NCBI GenBank assembly: GCA_003151595.1
Contig: PLXW01000018.1
Span: 20,716 to 84,715, forward strand
DNA from: Myxococcales bacterium
GTDB taxonomy: Bacteria > Myxococcota > Polyangia > Polyangiales > Polyangiaceae
Length of the DNA: 64,000 nt
Direction of reading: 5' to 3'
Shown here: positions 1 through 9,708 of the stretch, in pieces
Layout: each line of letters starts with the position of its first letter
How positions within the stretch are numbered: the first letter of the stretch is position 1
Translations under genes and position numbers: made by a program
Notes under the pieces: model-generated
What the model saw: only the letters and a program-made list of their open reading frames with translations
The model's database searches: none
Told to the model about the DNA's origin: nothing

Positions 1-1239
1 CATCGCGTCGCGGTACTCGGCGTTCCACTCGCTCCAGCGAACGGGGAAATGCCCGACCTGGTATCCCCCTTCGCCCATGTCCCACGGCTCGGCGATCAGC
101 TTCACGTTCGCCAGCGCTGGGTCCTGATTCAAGACCGTGAAGAAGCTCGAGAGCCGATCGACCTCGTGGAGGCTCCGCGCCAGCGTCGACGCGAGGTCGA
201 AGCGGAACCCGTCGACGTGCATCTCGCGCACCCAGTAGCGGAGCGAGTCCATGATCAGCCGCAGCGTCTGCGGGTGGTGCACGTTGAGCGAGTTGCCCGT
301 GCCCGTGTAGTCGAAATAGAAGCGCGGATCGTTCGGTGTGAGGCGGTAGTAGGTGCGGTTGTCGATCCCCTTGAAGCTCAGCGTCGGCCCGAGGTGATTC
401 CCTTCGGCGGTGTGGTTGTAGACGACGTCGAGAATGACCTCGATGCCCGCGCCGTGAAGGGCGCGCACCATCTCCTTGAACTGCCGCACCTCGTCGCCGA
501 CGCGATCGCCCGCGCGATAGCGGACCTCGGGCGCCAAGAAGGAGATCGAGTTGTAGCCCCAATAGTTTCGGAGACCGCGCTCGAGGAGATGTTGGTCATC
601 GACGAAGTGATGAACCGGGAGGAGCTCCACGGCCGTGACGCCCAGCTCGACGAGGTACTTCAGGATCGCCGGCGTCCCGATCGCGGCGTACGTCCCGCGA
701 AGCTCGGGCGGCACGTCGGGGTGACGCATCGTCAGCCCCTTCACGTGCGTCTCGTAGAGGATGCTTTTTCGCAGCGGCGTGTTCGGCGCGACGTCGTGGC
801 CCCACTCGAAGGCATCGTCGACCACGACGCCGTACGGCGCCGCCCGCTGATCGAACGTCGAGAGCACGAGATCGCGCTCGGGGTGAAGCAGATCGTACGA
901 GAAGCCCCCTTTGGACCAATCCTCGATGCCGCTCACCGCCTTTGCGTACGGATCCAGCAACAGGTTGAGGTGGTTGAAGCGATTCCCGAGCTTCGGCTCC
1001 CATGGGCCGTCGACCCGGAAGGCATAGAGCTGACCGGGCCTTACGTCTTCGAGGTAGGCGTGCCACACGAACTCGGTTCGCTGCTCGATGCGAAAGCGTG
1101 TCTCGTCCCCCTCGGCATCGAAGAGGCACAGGTCCACCCCGCTCGCGGCCTCGGAGTAGATCGCGAAGTTCGTACCTCGACCGTCCCATGTGGCGCCGAG
1201 CGGGGAGGGGACGCCGGGCCGAACGACGATTGGGTTCAT
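1..1239 (-). CDS. glgX: Glycogen debranching enzyme GlgX (C-terminus beyond window)
   Basis: GH13 isoamylase-type debranching enzyme that hydrolyses alpha-1,6 branches of glycogen or limit dextrin in the cytoplasm. The first 413 codons are present and the 3' end runs off the left edge. The N-terminus has a CBM48-like opening ([20 protein letters not shown]). GH13 motifs follow in order: [10 protein letters not shown], then DGFRFDLA with the nucleophile at D348, then LIAEPWDMG with the acid/base at E384. The third catalytic Asp lies outside the window. The ATG at 1239 gives the expected N-terminus. It lies 11 bp after a small gene on the same strand, so the two are probably co-transcribed. Family assignment is secure. 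GlgX rather than TreX is the likelier name. Confidence 0.93.
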   Translation of the reverse strand, partial: MNPIVVRPGVPSPLGATWDGRGTNFAIYSEAASGVDLCLFDAEGDETRFRIEQRTEFVWHAYLEDVRPGQLYAFRVDGPWEPKLGNRFNHLNLLLDPYAKAVSGIEDWSKGGFSYDLLHPERDLVLSTFDQRAAPYGVVVDDAFEWGHDVAPNTPLRKSILYETHVKGLTMRHPDVPPELRGTYAAIGTPAILKYLVELGVTAVELLPVHHFVDDQHLLERGLRNYWGYNSISFLAPEVRYRAGDRVGDEVRQFKEMVRALHGAGIEVILDVVYNHTAEGNHLGPTLSFKGIDNRTYYRLTPNDPRFYFDYTGTGNSLNVHHPQTLRLIMDSLRYWVREMHVDGFRFDLASTLARSLHEVDRLSSFFTVLNQDPALANVKLIAEPWDMGEGGYQVGHFPVRWSEWNAEYRDAM

Positions 1240-1250
1240 CAGAGCGTACG

Positions 1251-1490
1251 CTACAGGGCGGCAGCCTTCGCGCGAGCTCGGTTGCGCTCGATCTCGGCGA
1301 GCACGTAGATCGACAGGATCTCGTGCTCCGCGTCCGCCGACGCGGTCGGGCTCTCGTCGAGAGAGTGGAGCAGCTCGTTGATCTTCTTCGACAGCTCGCG
1401 AGCGGGCTGTGTGCCCGAGCTCGCGAGGAGTCGCGACGCCTCACCGAGCATCTCCTTCAGCGTGGAGATCGACTGGAACGCCTGCGTCAT
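1251..1490 (-). CDS. Small hypothetical protein upstream of glgX
   Basis: A 79-residue, probably all-helical soluble protein with no signal peptide and no family I recognise. It begins [20 protein letters not shown] and ends with a basic, Ala-rich helix. The ATG at 1490 is preceded by GGAAAG at good spacing; the reading frame stays open further upstream but that part has no good ribosome site. It lies 11 bp before glgX and is probably in its operon. It is divergent from the tamA-like gene, with 127 bp between the two starts. Function unknown. Confidence 0.6.
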   Translation of the reverse strand: MTQAFQSISTLKEMLGEASRLLASSGTQPARELSKKINELLHSLDESPTASADAEHEILSIYVLAEIERNRARAKAAAL

Positions 1491-1617
1491 CTTTCCTTCT
1501 CCATCCGAGAGTGTCGCGACCGCGATCTGCGAGCGTGAACGATGCAACGCGAGTGCCGTGCGTTTTTCGCGAGGAACGCGTTCTGTGAAGGCGACCAAAG
1601 CGCCCCTTTGAGGCATC

Positions 1618-3855
1618 TTGGCCACGACGGAGCCCCTCCTGTTCGCTCGCCCCTTCGCTCTCGCCCCTCTTCTCGCGCTCGCGCTGGCGGCCGCGCTAGC
1701 GCTAGCGGTCGCGCTGGCGCTCGGCGGGTGCACGTCCATTCCTGCCGGCCGGTCGTCGATCGATGCGTTGAACATCGAAGGGACGGACGCGATCGACGAG
1801 TCGACCGTCGCCGAGAAGCTCGCGACGACGCCAACCGAGAAGTTCATCGGGCTGTTTCGCGGTGTGGTCTACGACTACGAGGTCTACGACCCGTCGGTCG
1901 TTCAGCGCGATCTCGCGCGCATCGAGCGCTACTACCGCGGCAAGGGATTCCTCGAAGCGCACGCGCGCGCCGGGCGGGTCGCGGAGGTGAGCCCGGGGCA
2001 CGTGCGGGTGGACATCGTTGTTCAAGAGGGCCCGCCGACGTTGAACCGCGGCGTGCGGATCGACGGCCTCGGCGTCGTGCCTCCCGCGATCGCGAACGGG
2101 GTCTTTGCTGCGGCGCAGGGCGCGCTGCCCGTGGGCGCGCGGTTCGACGAAGACGGGTACACGAAGGCGAAGACTGCCGTGCTCAAGGCGCTGACCGATC
2201 GCGGCTACGCGTACGCGACGTCGACCTCGGACGCGTCGATCGATCTGGGCGCGCACGCCGCCGACTACGTGTTCACCGTCGTGCCTGGACCGGTCGCGAA
2301 GTTCGGCGCGATCACGTTCGAGGGGCTCGATCCCAAAGGGGCGAAGCCGCAAGAGATCGGCGAGGCGCCGCTCCTCCGCGCGATGAACATCGATCCGGGC
2401 GAGACGTATTCGACCGAGGCCATCGACGACGCGACGCAGGCGCTGCTCGAGCTCGAAGTGTTCAGCGCCGTGACGATCGAGCCGCAGCTCACGCAACCTC
2501 CGCCGCCGAACCCGGTGGTGCCACTGGTCGTGAAGGCGGAGCCGACGCGACTGCGTGAGCTGCGCCTCGGCGTCGGCGGCGAGTTCGACGAGATAAAGAC
2601 CGAGCTCCATCTCCTCGCCAGCTGGGAGGATCACAATTTCCTCGGGGGGCTCCGCGACTTCACGATCACGTTTCAGCCGGGCGTGGTCCTCAACCCGATT
2701 CGTCTCGGCAACTACACGACGCCGATCAATCCGCTCCCCGAAGAGCGCTTGAAGCTCGCGCTCCGCCAGCCGAGCTTCTTCGAAGCGCGCACCGTCGGCT
2801 TCATCAAGCCGGAGCTCAACGTCTACCCGCTTCTCGTGGTGCCCAACCCGCCGCCCAACACGCCGGTCATCCGCTACACCGAAGTGAAAGCGAGCGTCGG
2901 CGCGGACCGCCCGTTCGGCAAGCTGCTGGTGACGCTCGCGTACAACACGCAGTTCGAGAATCCGTCCAACTACCTCGCGGATGCGAAGAGCCCCGTCAAT
3001 CTCCCGACGGTCTTCATCGCATACCCCCAACTCAACACCGTCCTCGATCTACGAGACGATCCGAGCCACACGCACAAGGGGATCTACCTCGCGAACGACC
3101 TTCAGGTCGCCGGCGTCGGCGGACAGGTCAGCGACGTTCGCGTGCAGCCAGAGGTGCGGACGTACCTCCCGCTCGGCAAGCGAGTGACCTTCGCGACGCG
3201 GGCAACGATGGGGTTCCTGCTCGCGGCGAACTACGCCGAAGGACCGGCGGGCGGAGGGTTTGCCGACGAGCTCAGGGCATTCCAGGCGAAACCCGTGCCC
3301 ACGGATGGCTACGTGTCCGATCTCGAGAAGATGTACTTCCGCGGCTTCTTCTCCGGCGGACCAAACTCGAACCGCGGATTTCCGCTTCGCGGTGTGGCTC
3401 CTTACGGTGACGTTCCGTTCTTGAATCCAGCGAACGCGTCATCGGTAGTGGCCCGCGGGTGCAATCCGCAGGGTGGCGTCGTGCCGCCCGGTTGCTCGAG
3501 CCCCATCGGCGGCTTCACGCTTTGGGAGCTCTCCAACGAGCTTCGCGTCAACGTCTCCGGGCCGTTCTCGACGGCGGTGTTTTGCGACATGAGCGACGTA
3601 TCGCCCAACCGATTCGACGTGCGTCTCGGCGGGAGCCAGCGGTTCCGTCCGCACCTCTCGTGCGGGCTCGGCGTTCGCTACGACACGCCGGTTGGCCCGA
3701 TCCGCCTCGACATCGGGTACCGCATCGAGGCGCTTCAGGTCCTTGGCTACAAGAACGACGTCGCGGCGAACCAAGCCGACCCGACCGAAGGCTTCATCCC
3801 GCGCTTGTTCGGCCTCCCTCTCGCCGTCGCGTTCGGGATCGGTGAGGCGTACTGA
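1618..3855 (+). CDS. tamA: TamA/BamA-like outer-membrane assembly barrel with lipobox (TamL-like)
   Basis: A 745-residue Omp85-family protein: POTRA-like repeats over about residues 45-320, then a 16-strand-type barrel with the conserved loop motif SNRGFPLRG near residue 585 and a barrel-like C-terminus. It should pair with TamB to move or assemble envelope components. The N-terminus is a long hydrophobic stretch ending in LGGC, a lipobox with the Cys near residue 38. Lipoprotein TamA variants (TamL) are known from Bacteroidota. The start is TTG at 1618; an in-frame stop lies at 1609-1611, no ATG or GTG precedes the signal sequence, and GAGG sits four bases upstream. The stop overlaps the tamB start by one base (TGATG). 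Confidence 0.85.
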   Translation: MATTEPLLFARPFALAPLLALALAAALALAVALALGGCTSIPAGRSSIDALNIEGTDAIDESTVAEKLATTPTEKFIGLFRGVVYDYEVYDPSVVQRDLARIERYYRGKGFLEAHARAGRVAEVSPGHVRVDIVVQEGPPTLNRGVRIDGLGVVPPAIANGVFAAAQGALPVGARFDEDGYTKAKTAVLKALTDRGYAYATSTSDASIDLGAHAADYVFTVVPGPVAKFGAITFEGLDPKGAKPQEIGEAPLLRAMNIDPGETYSTEAIDDATQALLELEVFSAVTIEPQLTQPPPPNPVVPLVVKAEPTRLRELRLGVGGEFDEIKTELHLLASWEDHNFLGGLRDFTITFQPGVVLNPIRLGNYTTPINPLPEERLKLALRQPSFFEARTVGFIKPELNVYPLLVVPNPPPNTPVIRYTEVKASVGADRPFGKLLVTLAYNTQFENPSNYLADAKSPVNLPTVFIAYPQLNTVLDLRDDPSHTHKGIYLANDLQVAGVGGQVSDVRVQPEVRTYLPLGKRVTFATRATMGFLLAANYAEGPAGGGFADELRAFQAKPVPTDGYVSDLEKMYFRGFFSGGPNSNRGFPLRGVAPYGDVPFLNPANASSVVARGCNPQGGVVPPGCSSPIGGFTLWELSNELRVNVSGPFSTAVFCDMSDVSPNRFDVRLGGSQRFRPHLSCGLGVRYDTPVGPIRLDIGYRIEALQVLGYKNDVAANQADPTEGFIPRLFGLPLAVAFGIGEAY

Positions 3856-6800
3856 TGCTTCGCGCCCTTCGCGCGATCGTGCTCGTGCTGACGTTCGTCG
3901 TCGCGCTCGTCGCCGGCATCTTCATGCACGTGAACGCGGCGCCCCTTCGTCGCGACGTCGCGGCGCGCGTGACCGAGGTGCTGGGGTCGCTGTTCGCGGG
4001 GAAGGTGACGCTCGTTTCGATCGGACGCATCGGGCTCGATGGCATCGACGGGCTGTCGGCGCGGATCGCGGATCCGGCCGGAAACACGGTGCTGATGGTC
4101 GAGGGCGTGCGCGTGCGGGCGGACGTGGTGGCGATCGTGAAGAGCGTTGCGTCGGGGATCGGGCCGATGGTGATCGATCTGAACGAGGTCACCGTGCGAT
4201 CGGCCGACGCCGCGGTCGATGTCGATGCGAAGGGGACGCTGGGGATCGCGCGCGCGTTCCAGCCGCGCACGCCGTCCACGTCGACGAGCAAGGGTCGCGA
4301 CGTTCGGTTCACGATCGATCGCGTCGCGATCGATCACGTATGGGCGCACGGCGTCCCGGCTACCGGGCTCGCGGTCGATGCCGACCTCGATGCGTTGCGC
4401 GGTAAGGTCCTCGTCGCGCCCCCCGCCCTCACGATCGACGTCGACGCGCTGACGCTCGTGACGCGCGGCATGCCGCACGACCTGAACGCCCACGGCGCGC
4501 TGACCGCCAAGGTGGCGATGCCCTCGGCGAAGGGGGGCGCCGTCGGAGTCGCCGCCGCATGGAGAGGCACCGTCGGCGGGATCGACGGGAGCGCGCAAGC
4601 GTCGCTCGACGGCGACGCGATCGATGTCTCGGTGGACGCGCCGCAGATCTCGCCCGACGCGATCCGCGCGCAGTGGCCCGCGTCGCCGATCACCGAGACC
4701 GCTTCCGCGCACGTCGACGCGAAGGGGACGCTCACGCACGTCGACGTGCACGCGCGCGCGACGCTCGGCGGCGCTTTGGTCGATCTCGCCGGTCCCGTCG
4801 CCATGGCCAGCGGACAGCACGCCGACATCCACCTCGACGTGCACGCTCTCGATCTGAACGCGATCGCTCCGTCGGCCCCACCGTCGTCGCTCTCCGCCAA
4901 GGGCGAGATCTCGGTCACGCGCAAGGCCGACGGCTCGCTCGACGCCGAGACGAAGATCACGCTCGACCCGGGAGTCATCGCCGGCGAGCCGGTGCCGCCG
5001 GGCTCGGTGCACGCGTCGGTGGCGTACGATGCCCACTCCGGTCTTCGCGGCGACGCGCGGATCTCCGCGCACGAGCCGGGCGCGCCGACGGTGCTCTCGG
5101 TTCACGTGGCGCCGACCCGCACCGGCGCGCTGCAGGTGACGTTCGACGCGGACGTGAACGCGCCGCAGCTCGACGGCATCCCGCGCTTGCACACCAAGGT
5201 CCGAGGGCGCACGGTCGTGAAGACCCACGGAGTCGTCGACCTCGAACGCGGCGAGATCGTCGCCAAGGTGAAGGCGGAGATCGACGACTTCGGACAGGGA
5301 GGAATCGCCCACGCTCAGCATGCGTCGATCGTCGCCGACGCGTCGGGGACGCTCGCTTCGCCGAAGCTCGATCTCGACGTGCGCGGCGACGCGCTCGACG
5401 TCGCCGGCTACCGATTCTCGACCGCGCACGTGGAAGCGCACGGACAGGCGAAGCGCTTGCACGTGAGCGTGCACCTTCACGGTGACGACGCGCCCAACGT
5501 CGAGGCCGACGCGGATCTCGGGCTCGCGGCGAAGCCGACGGTGACGAACGTCGAGGCACGCCTCGCGTGGCACCGCGAGCGGATCGTGGCGCGCGCTGCG
5601 TCGGTGCGAATCGGGAGCGGGACGCTCGACGTCGACGACATCGAGCTGACGGGGCTCGGAGGACCGATCCACGCTTCGCTGCACACGGCGCCGAACACGT
5701 TGCGCGTGAAGGCCGACGCGCGCGATCTCGACGTGGCTCGTCTCGCGCAGATCGTCCGCGTCGAAGATCGCCTCGAGGGGTGCCGCCTCGCGCTCGACGT
5801 GGACGCCACCGTGAAGCGCGAAGGGGCGGAGGGGACCGCGTCGTTCGACCTCGGCTCGTGCACCCTCGACAAAGTGAAAGAGGTGACCGCGCACCTCGAC
5901 GCCTCGATGCACGGGCGAAAGATCTCCGGCAACGCGAAGGTCGACGTGCCGGGCGCGGGCGCGATCGATTTCACGACGACGTCGATCCAGATCGGCGGAA
6001 CCGCGCCCGTCCTGTCGTCGATGCGGCGCGCGTGGGGGAAGGTGAAGTTCACGGGGCAACTGGATCTCGCCAAGCTGGCGTCGTTGCTGCCGGCCGGCGC
6101 GCTCCCGTTCGACGACCTCCGCGGCGGGCTGACGCTCGACGGCAGGATCCAGCGCGACACGATGGAGGACATGACGCCCGGAATGCAGATCTCGCTGAAG
6201 ACCGCCGGCCTGTCGGTTGTCGGCGCGAGCAAGCGCATCACCGACGTCGACGGCTCGACGACGATCGTGCCGCCGTCGTGGCGCTCGGAGGGGATCGATG
6301 TCGGGCTGGACTTGCACGTCGACGGAGACAGTGGGTTCGCGGAGCTCGACGCGCGTCTGAACGACGCGAAGGGAGAGCTCGTCAGCCTCGATCTGAAATC
6401 GGACACGGTGCCATTCTCGAACCTGATCGCGACGCCGGCACAGGCCCTCTCGCTCCTCGAGGCGGTGCAGTTCAACGCGCGGGTCGGCGTACCGAAGCGC
6501 AAGATGAACGAGCTGCCGGCGGTCCTCGGGATCACGGGCGGGCGCGGCGAGATCGAAGGCGTGGTGAACGTCGTGGGCTCCGCGACCAAGCCGCTGATCG
6601 ACGCCGACGTGAAGCTCACCGACGCGCGCGGGCGCACGACCGGTCTCTCGACGCCGGCGAGCTTCGATCTAAAGGCGCGCTACGACGGCGCGCACGCCGA
6701 GGCGAAGCTCACGGCCAGCGTGAAGAGCGGTGTCGTGCTCGATGCCAGAGCGTCCGGCGACATTGCGATGAGCGCTCTGCTGGCGGGCGACACGTCGACC

Positions 6801-8495
6801 TGGACGGCGTCGGCCAAGGCGCACCTCGAGTCGTTTCCCATCGCGGCGCTGTCGGTGTTGAACGATCACCAGGTGCAGGGGATGGTGACCGGCGACGCCA
6901 CGCTCGACGGGCTGCACAAGGACGCGAGTGCCAAGGTCGATCTCGCGGTGGCCGGCTTGAAAGCGGGCGACGTCACCTATCTCTCCGGGCACCTCGGCGC
7001 CACGCTCGGCGCGGGGGCGATGGACGCGACGCTCCGCTTCGATCAAGACGACGGCTTCATCGACGCGCACGCGCACGCCGGTGCGAAGTGGGGCGCGGCG
7101 ATCAAGCCCACGCTCGACCCAACGAAGGACCTCGACTGCGCGCTAACCGCGAACCGCTTCCGCCTGGCGATCTTGCTGCCGTATGTCGACAACGTCTTCA
7201 CCGAGCTCGACGCGCGGATGGACGGGAACGTCACCGCGCAGCTCGATCCGCGCTCGCGCACGGCGAAGCTGGACGGGACGATCGGGATCGATCAGGGGCG
7301 CTTCGAGCTCGCTTCCGTCGGCGGAGAGTTTCACGACGCCTCGATGAAGCTGACCTTCACGCCCGACGGCGTGGTGCGCGTCGACAACGTGAAGGCCATG
7401 GGGATGAGCGGGCAGATCGAAGCCGCGGCCACCGTGCGACTCGACAACCTGGTGCCGATCGCGGCGAACGCCAACATCGAGGTCCCCGGCAACAACCCGC
7501 TCCTCCTCACGGTCGAGGGGTCGCAGGTCGGAACGATCGTCGGGAAGATGGCGCTGGCGGCGAAGCTCTCGGCCGATCGCAACACGATCGACGCGACGGT
7601 CGACGTTCCCTCGCTTCACGTCGAGCTGCCGCTCACATCGTCGCAAGACGTTCAGGCGCTCGGCGAGATCGAGGGTGTACGGATCGGAACGAACGGCCCC
7701 AAGGGTTTCGTCCCCGAGCGCCTCGACGCCGCACGCGTGCAGCTGGCCGCGCCGTCCAACAAGACGCTCAACGTGGCGATCAAGCTGGGGAGGGACGTGG
7801 AGGTGAAGCGCGGCGCGACGCTCAAGATCGCGCTCGAAGGGACGCCGACGATCTCCGTCACCGACCAGGTGCACGCCGGCGGGCAGATCCGTCTGTCGCG
7901 CGGGACGATCGACGTGCAGGGGAAGAGCTTCGCCATCGAGAGCGGGACGGTCACGTTCGTCGGCGATCCCACGAACCCGCAGGTGAACGTCACAGCGAGC
8001 TGGGTCGCGCCCGACGACGACAAGACGCGCGTGTACGCCGACTTCGTCGGGCCGTTGAAGACCGGGACGGTGAACCTCCGGTCCGATCCGGATCATGCGA
8101 AGAACGAGATCCTGGCGTTGCTCCTGTTCGGCACGACCGACGGGCTCACGCCGAACTCGCAGTCGACGACGGCCTCGACGACCACCGGCGCCGGCGTCGC
8201 CGGGAGCGCAGCGGCCGCGCCGCTCAACCGCGCGCTCGAGAGCTACGGGCTCGGCGGCGTCACGACGCGCGTCGACACGTCGACGGCGAACCCTCGGCCC
8301 GAAGTCGAAGTGCAGATCGCGCGCGACATCTCGCTGCAGGTCGCCTACGTCATCGGCACGCCGCCGCCCGGCCAGAGCCCGGACACCACGTTCCTCATGC
8401 TCGACTGGCACTTCATCCGGCAGTGGTCGCTGGAGACGACGGTAGGCAGCGCGGGGACGTCGATCATGGATGTGATCTGGCAGTATCGCTATTGA
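3855..8495 (+). CDS. tamB: Translocation and assembly module TamB (DUF490/AsmA-like)
   Basis: A 1546-residue, periplasm-spanning protein with one N-terminal membrane anchor (about residues 5-27). A very long Asp/Ala-rich repetitive beta region follows, of the kind that forms the lipid-conducting groove in TamB/YhdP/AsmA proteins. The C-terminal DUF490 signature is clear: AKNEILALLLFGTTDGL near residue 1415, followed by an amphipathic end (WHFIRQWSLETTVGSAGTS). It should span from the inner membrane to the TamA-like barrel encoded just upstream. The start overlaps the upstream stop by one base, indicating translational coupling. Length is within the family range. Function is well supported by order and domain. 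Confidence 0.92.
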   Translation: MLRALRAIVLVLTFVVALVAGIFMHVNAAPLRRDVAARVTEVLGSLFAGKVTLVSIGRIGLDGIDGLSARIADPAGNTVLMVEGVRVRADVVAIVKSVASGIGPMVIDLNEVTVRSADAAVDVDAKGTLGIARAFQPRTPSTSTSKGRDVRFTIDRVAIDHVWAHGVPATGLAVDADLDALRGKVLVAPPALTIDVDALTLVTRGMPHDLNAHGALTAKVAMPSAKGGAVGVAAAWRGTVGGIDGSAQASLDGDAIDVSVDAPQISPDAIRAQWPASPITETASAHVDAKGTLTHVDVHARATLGGALVDLAGPVAMASGQHADIHLDVHALDLNAIAPSAPPSSLSAKGEISVTRKADGSLDAETKITLDPGVIAGEPVPPGSVHASVAYDAHSGLRGDARISAHEPGAPTVLSVHVAPTRTGALQVTFDADVNAPQLDGIPRLHTKVRGRTVVKTHGVVDLERGEIVAKVKAEIDDFGQGGIAHAQHASIVADASGTLASPKLDLDVRGDALDVAGYRFSTAHVEAHGQAKRLHVSVHLHGDDAPNVEADADLGLAAKPTVTNVEARLAWHRERIVARAASVRIGSGTLDVDDIELTGLGGPIHASLHTAPNTLRVKADARDLDVARLAQIVRVEDRLEGCRLALDVDATVKREGAEGTASFDLGSCTLDKVKEVTAHLDASMHGRKISGNAKVDVPGAGAIDFTTTSIQIGGTAPVLSSMRRAWGKVKFTGQLDLAKLASLLPAGALPFDDLRGGLTLDGRIQRDTMEDMTPGMQISLKTAGLSVVGASKRITDVDGSTTIVPPSWRSEGIDVGLDLHVDGDSGFAELDARLNDAKGELVSLDLKSDTVPFSNLIATPAQALSLLEAVQFNARVGVPKRKMNELPAVLGITGGRGEIEGVVNVVGSATKPLIDADVKLTDARGRTTGLSTPASFDLKARYDGAHAEAKLTASVKSGVVLDARASGDIAMSALLAGDTSTWTASAKAHLESFPIAALSVLNDHQVQGMVTGDATLDGLHKDASAKVDLAVAGLKAGDVTYLSGHLGATLGAGAMDATLRFDQDDGFIDAHAHAGAKWGAAIKPTLDPTKDLDCALTANRFRLAILLPYVDNVFTELDARMDGNVTAQLDPRSRTAKLDGTIGIDQGRFELASVGGEFHDASMKLTFTPDGVVRVDNVKAMGMSGQIEAAATVRLDNLVPIAANANIEVPGNNPLLLTVEGSQVGTIVGKMALAAKLSADRNTIDATVDVPSLHVELPLTSSQDVQALGEIEGVRIGTNGPKGFVPERLDAARVQLAAPSNKTLNVAIKLGRDVEVKRGATLKIALEGTPTISVTDQVHAGGQIRLSRGTIDVQGKSFAIESGTVTFVGDPTNPQVNVTASWVAPDDDKTRVYADFVGPLKTGTVNLRSDPDHAKNEILALLLFGTTDGLTPNSQSTTASTTTGAGVAGSAAAAPLNRALESYGLGGVTTRVDTSTANPRPEVEVQIARDISLQVAYVIGTPPPGQSPDTTFLMLDWHFIRQWSLETTVGSAGTSIMDVIWQYRY

Positions 8496-8497
8496 GC

Positions 8498-8740
8498 ATG
8501 TCGAGGGACGAGATCGTTTTCGCGGCGCTGGTGCTCGCCTTCGCGGCGTTCATCACCAGTCACGTGGCGCTGTGCTTCGGCATCGCGTCGCGTCCGCCGC
8601 GCGTGCGCGCGCTCGTCGCGTTCGTCGTCGTGCCGCTCGCGCCGGTATGGGGAGTGAAGGAGCGGCTGACCAAGCGCGTGGCGCTGTGGGTCGTCTTCGC
8701 GATCGCCTACGTCGCGCTGCGCGCGGTCGCGGCGCGCTGA
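8498..8740 (+). CDS. Small two-helix membrane protein downstream of tamB
   Basis: An 80-residue protein with two predicted membrane helices (about residues 6-30 and 37-52) and a third hydrophobic segment near the C-terminus (about 62-77). It starts two bases after the tamB stop, so it is probably the last gene of the tamAB operon. The middle has a basic loop (SRPPRVRA and KERLTKR). I do not recognise a family; a role in envelope assembly is suggested only by position. It converges on the DUF3047 gene, whose stop lies one base beyond its own. Confidence 0.6.
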   Translation: MSRDEIVFAALVLAFAAFITSHVALCFGIASRPPRVRALVAFVVVPLAPVWGVKERLTKRVALWVVFAIAYVALRAVAAR

Positions 8741-8741
8741 T

Positions 8742-9464
8742 CTACGGCGTCGAGACCAGCTCGAAGTCGTCGTAATCGGCTTCCGAGATCGAGCGCGTGC
8801 CATCGGCGTCGGTGACCACGCCGACGTAGAGCACGTGCTCCCCTTCGCACGCGCCGAACGCTTTTCGGTAGAGCGCGCAGAGATCGACGCTCTCTTGCCG
8901 CCACTCGGGGCTCGCCGGATCGCGTCGAAGCGGGACCTCCAGGATGCCGTGCTGGTTCTGATCGCCGGGCCCCGGCTTCGCCAGCCAACCGAACTTGAAC
9001 CCCTTGCCCCCGTGCAACATCGTGGGCGTCTTGATGATGACGTAGATGCTCGCCGCGACGTCGGCCCACGGGTCGTTGGTCACGTCGGGGTGCCGCAGCA
9101 CGCGCCATCGCCAGCGGAGCGACTTCACCCGCTCGAGCGGCGGCGGGTTCGTCTGGAAGGCGTGGCCGTAATGCATCGCCGGCGTTCGCCCGCCGGACTC
9201 CTCGTCGTGGAGTGCGTGGAGAAACGACTCACTTCCGTCGTGCCCGACCGAATACACGCGCGACAGAAGGTGCACGTCGTGGTGAAACGGATCGACGAAA
9301 TCGAGCATCGGACGATCGAAGCTTTCTCGCCACCAGTCGGTCGTGCCCTCGGCATGTGCCGGACTCACCATGAGCAAGCCGGCGAGGGCGAGCGCGAGCG
9401 CGACCGCTGCGGTTCCTGCGCCGATCAAACCCACATGCCAGCCGATGCGATGTGCGCCGTACAC
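8742..9464 (-). CDS. DUF3047 family exported protein
   Basis: A 240-residue protein that matches the pattern of DUF3047 secreted or periplasmic proteins: a WRWRV core, then VTNDPWADVAASIYVIIKTP, then a C-terminal ISEADYDDFEL end. The start is GTG at 9464 because AGGAGG lies ten bases upstream and a clean signal peptide follows (about residues 10-37, cleavage after AHA). The upstream in-frame extension to 9599 has no ribosome site and no hydrophobic lead. Molecular function of the family is unknown. It is divergent from the RND pump operon (244 bp between starts). Confidence 0.75.
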   Translation of the reverse strand: MYGAHRIGWHVGLIGAGTAAVALALALAGLLMVSPAHAEGTTDWWRESFDRPMLDFVDPFHHDVHLLSRVYSVGHDGSESFLHALHDEESGGRTPAMHYGHAFQTNPPPLERVKSLRWRWRVLRHPDVTNDPWADVAASIYVIIKTPTMLHGGKGFKFGWLAKPGPGDQNQHGILEVPLRRDPASPEWRQESVDLCALYRKAFGACEGEHVLYVGVVTDADGTRSISEADYDDFELVSTP

Positions 9465-9708
9465 GCTCGAATTTCCTCCTGTCACCCTTCGTCCAAACGG
9501 ACCCCTGGTCAACCTTCGTGCGACGTTCCTCCCATCAAAGACTGGCGAAGGTCGCCGATCGGGGCAGGTGACCGCGTGTCGCTTAGACACGCCGCGCACG
9601 ACGCTTATTCAACGCCTTCGAGAGCCGCCCCGCGAATGACCTGTGACTATAGTGGACGGGTCGAATGATCGGCCTCACATCCGCGGAAATGATTGAGGGC
9701 TACCGCCC

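Noticed and set aside
49..1308. A long plus-strand open frame opposite glgX
   Set aside because: The minus strand reads as a clear GlgX with catalytic motifs; the plus frame is Val/Arg/Glu-rich antisense without any recognisable motif.
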